Part shown: positions 51,545-58,100 of the stretch, piece after piece
How the letters are laid out: the number at the start of each line of letters is the position of its first letter
Numbering within the stretch: position 1 is the first letter of the stretch
DNA from: Candidatus Hydrogenedentota bacterium
GTDB taxonomy: Bacteria; Hydrogenedentota; Hydrogenedentia; Hydrogenedentales; SLHB01
DNA length: 58,100 bases
Direction of reading: 5' to 3'
Assembly: GCA_020849535.1 (NCBI GenBank)
Contig: JADLGB010000096.1
Coordinates: 1 to 58,100 of the forward strand
Position numbers and translations under genes: made by a program
Notes under the pieces: generated by a model
What the model saw: only the letters and a program-made list of their open reading frames with translations
Told to the model about the DNA's origin: nothing
Database searches by the model: none

Positions 51545-52641
51545 AGCGGTGACGCCTTGTGCGGCGCCGAGACGGCATGCGCCAGTGCCTTCTCAAAAAG
51601 GTCCGCAGCGTCATCCCACGTGTAGCTTGCGGCCTTTTCGTGGGCGCGCTCTGAAAGTTCACGCCACTCCGCGTCGGGCATGCGGCAGACTCGGATGATT
51701 GCCTCGGCCATCGCTTCAGCGTTTTCCTGCTCTATGAGGATTCCGCGGCCATCCGCGAGCAATTGAGGGGCCGCGCCGGCGCACGTCGCGATCACCGGCG
51801 TCCGGCACGCCATCGCTTCGAGGATTGGCAATCCAAAACCCTCGAAACGGGTCGCAGAAAGCCATGCATCGCACGAGGAGTAGATCGCGGGGATGCGCTC
51901 CTGCGGAGGGGACTTTTCGTAGGCCGTGCCCGGCGGTAGTGGAACATTGGGATCGGGATCGGCCACACCAAATGCCACGACCTTCAATTCGGGAATTGCC
52001 ATCCGGGCCAACGCCACGCCCTCCGCGATCGTGTCGCAACCTTTGTACGGCAAGAACGTGTACATGAACCCCACCGTGCCCACAATCTGCTTCCCGCGCG
52101 GCGGCGCGTGAAAGAGCGACAGGTCCACGCTGTTTGGAACGATCGACACGTCCGCGTCGCCATAGGTCTCGCGTGCAATCCCCGCGAGCCATTCGGACAC
52201 AACAATCTTGTGCATGGGAAACGACCACGTCTGCTTCACGCGGTCGGCAGGCTGCCCTTCCAGCGTTTCGAGTCCCTGAAGGAAGTACACCTTCGTCCCC
52301 TTCTCGGGAGGCAGCGCATTCACCCACTCGGCGGTCTCCCACCACGTGGCGATGATCACATCGGCGTCAGGAACATCGACCGCCATCACCGGCCGGTAGA
52401 CGTCAAGCACTTTCCGATCGAGCGCCAGTCCGTCCAAATGCGATGGATACATACGAGGATGGCGTATCAGCCCGTCCCCTTGCAGGAATCGGCGTAGCCG
52501 GTGCTTGAATGAAGGTTGTTGGCTAGGGGGATGCACTACCGTGACCAGATGTCCCCGCGCGGCGAGCACTGCCGCGTGCATGGCGATCACGCGGATCCCC
52601 CCTGACATCCCGACTGGAGGCAACACAAACGTGATGCGCAT
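51541..52641 (-). CDS. Glycosyltransferase, GT4 family
   Basis: 366 residues from ATG 52641, five bases past the previous stop with GAGG upstream. N-terminal domain: MRITFVLPPVGMSGGIRVIA, then HAAVLAARGHLVTVV. C-terminal domain: VGTVGFMYTFLPYKGCDTIA, DAWLSATRFEGFGLPILEAM with the E-x7-E catalytic pair, and TPVIATCAGAAPQLL. This is a typical retaining GT4 enzyme of polysaccharide loci. The donor sugar cannot be read. It is coupled to the polymerase-like gene downstream. Confidence 0.92.
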   Translation of the reverse strand: MRITFVLPPVGMSGGIRVIAMHAAVLAARGHLVTVVHPPSQQPSFKHRLRRFLQGDGLIRHPRMYPSHLDGLALDRKVLDVYRPVMAVDVPDADVIIATWWETAEWVNALPPEKGTKVYFLQGLETLEGQPADRVKQTWSFPMHKIVVSEWLAGIARETYGDADVSIVPNSVDLSLFHAPPRGKQIVGTVGFMYTFLPYKGCDTIAEGVALARMAIPELKVVAFGVADPDPNVPLPPGTAYEKSPPQERIPAIYSSCDAWLSATRFEGFGLPILEAMACRTPVIATCAGAAPQLLADGRGILIEQENAEAMAEAIIRVCRMPDAEWRELSERAHEKAASYTWDDAADLFEKALAHAVSAPHKASPL

Positions 52642-52645
52642 GGCC

Positions 52646-53563
52646 TCAGTGTCCCCGGAGCGCGCAGAACAAGGCGCGCCATGAATCGGCGCTAAAGGGC
52701 TCGCGCAGGAACGCCAACCAAGCGTGCTTGCGAGCGCCGCGCAGATTCCCAGCATCCAGCGCCCACCACGCCCACTTGCGGTGAACCTGGGCCGCGCTGG
52801 ACGTTTCCACAGGACGCGATTCGATCTCGGCTGGCAACTCCAGCCCCCGCCGCTTGTACGCGGCCTTCAGCACCGTCAGCGCGCTACGCTGCTGAATCTC
52901 GGACTTCGTATACCCGATGCTGGCCAAGTGCTGCCGGTAGCGCAACACGACGCAGTCCAGATTCGCCACACGGCCATACTCGGCCATCCGTAGAAAGAAG
53001 TCCAGGTCTTCGGCAAAATCGTAGGACTCATCGTAGCCGCCTATGGCTACCATGGCGCTCTTGCGCGCGGTCATGGCGGGATGCGCGATAGTCCCTCCGC
53101 GTCCGGCCATATGCGCCGCGTCGATTGCCTCGTGCGTCTGCTCCTGACACATCTCGCAAAGTGGAACGCCTACGTCATCCATCAGGAGCACGCGCCCGCC
53201 GACGGCCACGCACTCCGGATGCGCGCGGAGATACGCCACTTGCCGTTCAAAGCGGTCCGGAATGGCAATGTCGTCCGCGTCCATCCGGCCGATGAACTCA
53301 CCGCGCGCATAGCCCAGCGCTTCGTTCAACGCGCGGCAGTAACCGGTATTGGGCCTGCTCACGAGGCGAATGCGAGCGTCCTTGGCTGCGAGTTCTTCAA
53401 GAATGGCCTGTGAGTTGTCGCTCGACCCATCGTTAATGATGATGAACTCGAAGTCGGTATAGGTCTGCTGAAGAATGCTCTCGACTGCTTGCCGGAGATG
53501 CCTCGCGTTATTGTATACAGGCATCAGCACGGAAAGACTTGGAATGGCAGGCTTCAGTTCCAT
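52646..53563 (-). CDS. Glycosyltransferase, GT2 family
   Basis: 305 residues from ATG 53563, overlapping the flippase stop by ten bases. GT-A features: LSVLMPVYNNARHLRQAVES, FIIINDGSSDNS, the DxD-type metal site in GRMDADDIAIPDRF, and the later GGYDESYDFAEDLDFFLRM with ED-type catalytic base. A C-terminal helical tail (KWAWWALDAGNLRGARKHAW) is TPR-like. It probably extends the exopolysaccharide repeat unit in the cytosol. Confidence 0.93.
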   Translation of the reverse strand: MELKPAIPSLSVLMPVYNNARHLRQAVESILQQTYTDFEFIIINDGSSDNSQAILEELAAKDARIRLVSRPNTGYCRALNEALGYARGEFIGRMDADDIAIPDRFERQVAYLRAHPECVAVGGRVLLMDDVGVPLCEMCQEQTHEAIDAAHMAGRGGTIAHPAMTARKSAMVAIGGYDESYDFAEDLDFFLRMAEYGRVANLDCVVLRYRQHLASIGYTKSEIQQRSALTVLKAAYKRRGLELPAEIESRPVETSSAAQVHRKWAWWALDAGNLRGARKHAWLAFLREPFSADSWRALFCALRGH

Positions 53564-54948
53564 AGCGTCCACCCGGCGCCAATGCATGCGGCCGCGAACG
53601 AAAACCCTGCGAGATCCAGCCACGGGAACCACACGCCGTACTTGCGAATGCAGAGCGTCAGCACGGGATACATCATGAGGTCCGGCGCGGCCACACCCAC
53701 AATCAACCCCGTCACGCCGAAGAAGTATCCACCGACCCCCATCGCGAGGAGGAGGAAGGTCATCCGGGCGGCCATCACGATCATGAAACGGAAGGAATCG
53801 CCGACGGCCAGGAGCACCGGACCGGTGGTGCTTCCGATGACGCCGGCCACACCGCCCGCGGCGAGAATCTGCAGAATCCAGCCCGCGTCTTGGTAACGCG
53901 CATCGTAGAGCAGCTCAACGATCTGCGGCCCAAAGACGGCCAGCACACAGACCGGCGGCACGCTCACCGCCATCAGCACTGCCCGGACGCGAAACATCCG
54001 CGAGCGCAGGTGCTCGGGGCCGGCCTCCGCAAGTCTGCTGTAAACCGGAAAGAGGACCCGATTCGATATCGTGTACAACGCCTGAACGGCGCCCTGCGAA
54101 ATAAAGGAGGCAAATCCGTACACGCCGAAGAAGGCCGCCGGCAAGAAGTAGCCGAGGATCAACTGGTCGCCGCGCGACGCGAGAAATCCAAACAACGTGC
54201 TCACGAAGATCCAGCGCCCAAAACGAAACAAGTCTCGCGCCGCCTCCGCATCCCAATGAAACCGGTCGCGCGGCCCCGGGCATAGCGTGTGCGTGGCAAT
54301 GAGCTTCACCACGCACGCCATGACACCGCCCAGGACGAGCGCCCACACCGAGGGCCAGAGCCAAGCGAGACACACCGTGATGCCGATCGTGAGGCACTGC
54401 GTGCCGAGGTTGATCAGGGCCAGCCGGGCGAGCCACATACGGCGATTGAGTAACAGGTAGTTTGCGGAACTGAAGCCCGTAAAGATCGCGCCCAGCGCCG
54501 TCACAGGGATGAGGTAGAGCAGCTCGTGCGTACCGTAGATCCAGGCCGCGGGCCACGCCACCAGCACGCCGCCTGCGAACAGTGCGAACCCGCGCAGCAC
54601 TTGAAGGGTGAACGCGGTGTTGAGGAAGTCCCTCTCCTCGCCGCGCTTATTCTGAATGACGCTTTGTCCGATACCGAGATCGGAAAACATCTCGAGCGCC
54701 TGCATGAACACGATCACAAGCAGCATGATGCCGAAGACTTCGGGAAACAACAGCCGTGAGAGAATGATGTTGCTGATCAGCCGGAGCCCTTGGCTGATCG
54801 CGTATTCAGTGAGGGTCCATGTCGATCCGCGAATGGCCAGGGCCTTCAGCGATGGACGCTGCGTCGTAACCGCATCCAAGCCGTTCCCCTCCGTGGGTGC
54901 TTCCTCGAAGCAGGGTGCGCCGTGCCCCATGGATCCGCTCATGCTCAC
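53554..54948 (-). CDS. Polysaccharide flippase (Wzx/MOP superfamily)
   Basis: 464 residues with about 12-14 hydrophobic segments. Early LRLISNIILSRLLFPEVFGI and FSDLGIGQSVIQNK are typical of polysaccharide-biosynthesis flippases, as is SRGDQLILGYFLPAAFFGVY in the middle. It moves lipid-linked oligosaccharide across the inner membrane. It lies between the TPR lipoprotein and the glycosyltransferases and overlaps the latter. Confidence 0.92.
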   Translation of the reverse strand: MSMSGSMGHGAPCFEEAPTEGNGLDAVTTQRPSLKALAIRGSTWTLTEYAISQGLRLISNIILSRLLFPEVFGIMLLVIVFMQALEMFSDLGIGQSVIQNKRGEERDFLNTAFTLQVLRGFALFAGGVLVAWPAAWIYGTHELLYLIPVTALGAIFTGFSSANYLLLNRRMWLARLALINLGTQCLTIGITVCLAWLWPSVWALVLGGVMACVVKLIATHTLCPGPRDRFHWDAEAARDLFRFGRWIFVSTLFGFLASRGDQLILGYFLPAAFFGVYGFASFISQGAVQALYTISNRVLFPVYSRLAEAGPEHLRSRMFRVRAVLMAVSVPPVCVLAVFGPQIVELLYDARYQDAGWILQILAAGGVAGVIGSTTGPVLLAVGDSFRFMIVMAARMTFLLLAMGVGGYFFGVTGLIVGVAAPDLMMYPVLTLCIRKYGVWFPWLDLAGFSFAAACIGAGWTLWN

Positions 54949-54981
54949 GCTTGCTCTCTAGGAACGTCACCCACGCGGCGC

Positions 54982-57861
54982 CTATCCTTGGGCCATGATC
55001 TGTTCGGCTTCCGCCCGGCGGGGAAACTCCAGGCCAAGTTGATCCGCATATTGAATGGCATATTGCACGTAGGCGCGTCCTTGCTCCGCCTTGCCCTGCG
55101 CGATAAGCACATTGCCCGCATCGAGCAGCAGCGTGGGATCGCCCGGGCGCAGCTCTAACGCCATGCTCAAGTTGCGCGCACCCTCCTCCAGATCCCCCGC
55201 GCGGAACTGCGCGAGGCCCAGCGTATGGATGATCTCCGGATTGCGCGGCGCCTTTTCCGAGGCAGCCTTTGCGAGCGCCAGCGCCTCGGATGCGTCGCCG
55301 TTCGTCTGCAGAATGCAGTACGCGAGATTATTCGCAATGAAGGGATCGCCGGGCAGCAACGCCGCCAGGCGGCGGTTTGCCTCCAATTGTGCCGGCAAGT
55401 CGGACGTCTGATCCAGGTATTGCGCGTAACGCAGCCACGCCTCGACACTCTCCGGCGCCACTTCGACGGCCTTTTTCAATGCAGCCAACTCGCCGTCCAT
55501 GTCCTTCAAGGCGTGCAGCACCTCCGACAACCCAATCCAAGCTGCCGCCAACGCGGGGTACTCCTCCGTGTACTTCCTCGCTTTCACATCCCGCTCAGGC
55601 ATACCTCCCGCGCGCGCGAGTGACGACAGCGCGTACGCGAGGACCCGTGGCTTGGCCGGCATCTGCGCGTTGAGTGCGTCAAACAACGCGAAGGCGCGCT
55701 GCGTGAAACGGGCCTCGCGGCAAGCCATGCCGTATGCGAAGGCCGCCTGTTCCTGTGTACGGTTTGCCAAGACGTCCGCCAGGGCCGCATCGTCCGGGGC
55801 CAGTTCCACCTCCGGCTTGCCCAAGACTTTCAGCAGCACATTGGTGCTCGGGCTCACGATTGGTGTTCCATCGGCACTGAGCAATGGACTACTGGCCTCG
55901 GCCTCCTTCCCGCTCTTCAACAGCGCCGCCACATGCAGAAGGCGGAAAGACAGCGGGTAGAACGCCCCCGCGTTTGCGTGGCATATGCTCTCGACTTCGC
56001 CCCACGCGTCCGTGGCGGCGGCATGGAAAGCCGTGAGCAGCGCCGTTTGCTGGGGGAGCTGCTGACTTGCCTGCAGCGCGTCAAGTGTCGCTTTCGCGGC
56101 ATCAAGCTGCTCGGCATAAAGCTGAATCTCTGCCAGGGCGACCGACAGGATGGCGGCATTTGGCGCCCGCACAACGCCCTGCTTCAGGACATCGGTCGCA
56201 AGATCGATTTCACCCGCATCGCGGTATGCACGCGCCAGCATGATCGCGGCGAAGGGATCTTCCGGAAACACGGCATAGGTCGATTCGGCCAACTGACGCG
56301 CTTCCAGCATCATGCCCGCTTCCGTCAGCGAATCGTATAGGAGTTGCCGCGCTTCACTATTGGCGCTGTGCCGGGTGATGAGTTTCTGGAGCGCGCCCGC
56401 GGCAAACCGGGGCATTCCCGCGGAGCGGTACATCGACGCCAAGTTGTAATATGCCACGCCGTTGTCGGGATTGTCCGCAATGGCCCGCGACAGAGTGTCG
56501 AGCGCCTGCGCTCGCGCCCCTCCCAGTGCCTGCGCGAACCCGAGCGCGTTCGCGCGCAACACTTGTCGGTCGCGCGTCGTTTCCGTCCAACCGTCCAGCA
56601 CCTTCTTCACCTCCTCGCCATCGCGCGCGGCGAGTGCATTGACGTAGGCTCGGACTGGCGAAGTCTCCGGGAGCGCTTCGGCCAGCTTCTTGGCGAGATC
56701 GAGATCCTGGGTGAACAACGCGGACAACGCCAGGACTTCTTGGAGGTCAGCGGTCGCCGTTTCAGGTCCAAACGATTCGCGCCGGCTCAATAGGGTGCGC
56801 AGGCTGGCATTCTCCCAGAGGCCGCGCCAGGATTGCTCCACGCGAGCCGTCTCAGCGGCTGCCGCGCCGGGAGCCGGAGTCTGGGCGCCTTCCTGCGAAG
56901 CGCCCTTCCCTCCCTGACGCGCGAGCGTCAACATCCGCGCCACCTCCGGATGGTGCGGCAACGCGCCAAATGCGGCGGCCAGACAGGCTTCCGCCTCGGC
57001 GAATTGTTCTTTCTGCACAAGGCATGCGCCCAGGACGAAGTTCGCCCAAGGCGACTCCGGTGTCCGGTCCAGGATGGGCCGCACGATTTTCTCCGCTTCT
57101 TCCAATTGCCCATTCGCAAAGAGGCTGCGTGCCAACGCCAATTGGAGATTCTCATCGGCAGGCTTCTCCGCGGCCAGCGCGCGCATCTCCTCCACGATTT
57201 GACCGGTCTTGCCTTGCTGTTGATACGCATCGACTAACAACATCCGCGCGGGCAGTGACGCCGCGTCTAATTCCGATAAGACCGAATTCGCCTCAGCCTC
57301 GGCTTTGTCCGCTTGCCCAGCCGCCAGGTACGAAGCCGCGAGATTCACGCGCAGGTTCGCAGACTTGGGAGCGCGCTCGCGTAGACCCGTCAAGAGGCTG
57401 ACCGCCTCCTGGGCTCGCCCGGTCTCGCGATAGACGTAGGCGTGAAGGATCCCCCCCGCCTCCGGATCCACGCCCTCGTACTTCGCGGCCATCGCCTCTG
57501 CCCCCGCGACATCATTGGTCGTGAGATGAATGCGAGTGGCCTCGAGATAGGCCTTCTCCAGCTTCGGATCCAGAGCTAAGGCCTCGTTGTATCTCACGAG
57601 CGCGTTAGCCGCATCCTTGCGCAGCCACAGCACGCGCCCCAGACCCAGCCTTGCCTGGGCGTTCTGCGGATCCAGATCGGTGGCCCGATTGAACGCTCCC
57701 TCCGCTGCTTCGAGATTCCCCAGCAGGAGATACGTCTCACCCTGTTGCGTGTACTGCTGGCTCCGGCGGGCGCTGCAACCCGCACTCACGAGCAAGACAC
57801 CGCACAACACAAGCTTCGCCGCCCGAAGCGCGATGCGCCTGGATTGCCACATTGCTCTCAT
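54982..57861 (-). CDS. TPR-repeat lipoprotein of the exosortase/EPS locus (PrsT-like)
   Basis: 959 residues, GAAGGA before the ATG. Lipoprotein signal with lipobox: KLVLCGVLLVSAGC. From residue ~35 to the end it is nearly all tetratricopeptide repeats (for example YLLLGNLEAAEGAFNRATDL and LGRVLWLRKDAANALVRYNE), with an Ala/Pro-rich linker near 325-345. Its size and layout match the TPR proteins (PrsT) of PEP-CTERM/exosortase exopolysaccharide loci. It lies 15 bases downstream of an EpsI-type gene. A periplasmic scaffold role is inferred. Confidence 0.88.
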   Translation of the reverse strand: MRAMWQSRRIALRAAKLVLCGVLLVSAGCSARRSQQYTQQGETYLLLGNLEAAEGAFNRATDLDPQNAQARLGLGRVLWLRKDAANALVRYNEALALDPKLEKAYLEATRIHLTTNDVAGAEAMAAKYEGVDPEAGGILHAYVYRETGRAQEAVSLLTGLRERAPKSANLRVNLAASYLAAGQADKAEAEANSVLSELDAASLPARMLLVDAYQQQGKTGQIVEEMRALAAEKPADENLQLALARSLFANGQLEEAEKIVRPILDRTPESPWANFVLGACLVQKEQFAEAEACLAAAFGALPHHPEVARMLTLARQGGKGASQEGAQTPAPGAAAAETARVEQSWRGLWENASLRTLLSRRESFGPETATADLQEVLALSALFTQDLDLAKKLAEALPETSPVRAYVNALAARDGEEVKKVLDGWTETTRDRQVLRANALGFAQALGGARAQALDTLSRAIADNPDNGVAYYNLASMYRSAGMPRFAAGALQKLITRHSANSEARQLLYDSLTEAGMMLEARQLAESTYAVFPEDPFAAIMLARAYRDAGEIDLATDVLKQGVVRAPNAAILSVALAEIQLYAEQLDAAKATLDALQASQQLPQQTALLTAFHAAATDAWGEVESICHANAGAFYPLSFRLLHVAALLKSGKEAEASSPLLSADGTPIVSPSTNVLLKVLGKPEVELAPDDAALADVLANRTQEQAAFAYGMACREARFTQRAFALFDALNAQMPAKPRVLAYALSSLARAGGMPERDVKARKYTEEYPALAAAWIGLSEVLHALKDMDGELAALKKAVEVAPESVEAWLRYAQYLDQTSDLPAQLEANRRLAALLPGDPFIANNLAYCILQTNGDASEALALAKAASEKAPRNPEIIHTLGLAQFRAGDLEEGARNLSMALELRPGDPTLLLDAGNVLIAQGKAEQGRAYVQYAIQYADQLGLEFPRRAEAEQIMAQG

Positions 57862-57876
57862 GGGTCCTTCCTTCTC

Positions 57877-58100
57877 CTAGTCAATCGCGCTCATCATGAT
57901 GGGCGCGAATTTCGTCGCAAAATCCTCCAGCGCGCTGAACGCGGCGTCCTCGCCGCCCGGCACGAGTGGCGTGCTTACCTTGATCATGGCAGAAGTCGGC
58001 GTCGCAAAGGTAATCTGGTTCTTGGTCCAGTGAAGGGCGTTCAGAAAGAAGTCGCCCGTCACCTCGTCGCCCGTCTTGAACCAGTACAGAACGGCCTCGT
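57877..58100 (-). CDS. EpsI-type exosortase-associated protein, C-terminal part
   Basis: The gene runs off the right edge; 73 codons are visible. The stretch EAVLYWFKTGDEV ... ALHWTKNQITFATPTSAMIK, then VSTPL, matches the EpsI domain, whose VLYWY and RVSTP-like motifs are characteristic. EpsI proteins occur alone or fused to exosortases in exopolysaccharide loci. The TPR lipoprotein and polysaccharide genes downstream are consistent. Whether it is fused to an exosortase lies outside the window. Confidence 0.8.
   Translation of the reverse strand, partial: EAVLYWFKTGDEVTGDFFLNALHWTKNQITFATPTSAMIKVSTPLVPGGEDAAFSALEDFATKFAPIMMSAID

Overview
The window reads as chromosomal DNA of a GC-rich, Gram-negative-type environmental bacterium. 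Lipoproteins with lipoboxes, pseudopilins with a type II-secretion-like ATPase, an EpsI/exosortase-type exopolysaccharide locus, hybrid sensor kinases and HD-GYP regulators all point that way. The DUF1593 protein, the H-x-DG-type pseudopilin and the many short palindromic intergenic repeats suggest a PVC/Hydrogenedentota-like lineage. That assignment is inference and weak; no rRNA or tRNA gene was seen.

Layout. 1-507: end of a hybrid sensor kinase. 815-1603: lipoprotein with two pseudopilin-like repeats. 1684-3705: glnK-amtB nitrogen operon on the minus strand, with a sigma-54-type promoter and a strong hairpin terminator. 3839-6294: operator-like inverted repeats, a near-consensus sigma-70 promoter, a winged-helix regulator and a protein of unknown function. 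6300-11650: visibly AT-richer accessory segment with a PIN-like/SEC-C protein, a translationally coupled operon of unknown genes ending in a CsgG/LpoB-like lipoprotein, and a decayed 3' fragment of a paralogue of the gene that ends at 6266. 11606-12276: type II toxin-antitoxin pair with a palindromic operator lying over its promoter. 12346-18588: DUF4203-type membrane protein, FmdB-type zinc ribbon, and argD-argF-argG-argH. 18663-27562: two HD-GYP response regulators, a CgeB-like glycosyltransferase, a compact Dam-type methyltransferase plus PD-(D/E)xK nuclease pair, and a 999-residue hybrid kinase. 27786-36061: sugar epimerase, then a seven-gene pseudopilin/GspE/GspF/GspF operon behind an ECF sigma/anti-sigma pair. 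36471-40860: uppS, a leaderless membrane-protein/regulator operon, a CNNM/CorC-type CBS protein and a DUF1593 protein.

41470-46663 is the most interesting part. It is an AT-richer four-gene operon (ParB-like protein, SNF2-type helicase, DUF3883-type nuclease, D12-class adenine methyltransferase) with every junction overlapping. It sits between two direct copies of a composite intergenic repeat. This looks like a restriction/defence cassette whose composition does not match a system I can name with confidence. 46664-48874 is a repeat nursery: a large palindromic element, several hairpins and a 10-bp tandem array. 48875 to the end is an exopolysaccharide locus: two GT4 and one GT2 glycosyltransferases, an O-antigen polymerase-like protein, a flippase, a PrsT-like TPR lipoprotein and the end of EpsI, which implies an exosortase just outside the window.

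Working together: amtB/glnK and the arg genes handle nitrogen uptake and arginine synthesis. The HD-GYP regulators and hybrid kinases would govern surface behaviour. The pseudopilin system, UppS, the epimerase and the EPS locus build the cell surface. The R-M pair, the TA module and the four-gene cassette form the defence/accessory layer.
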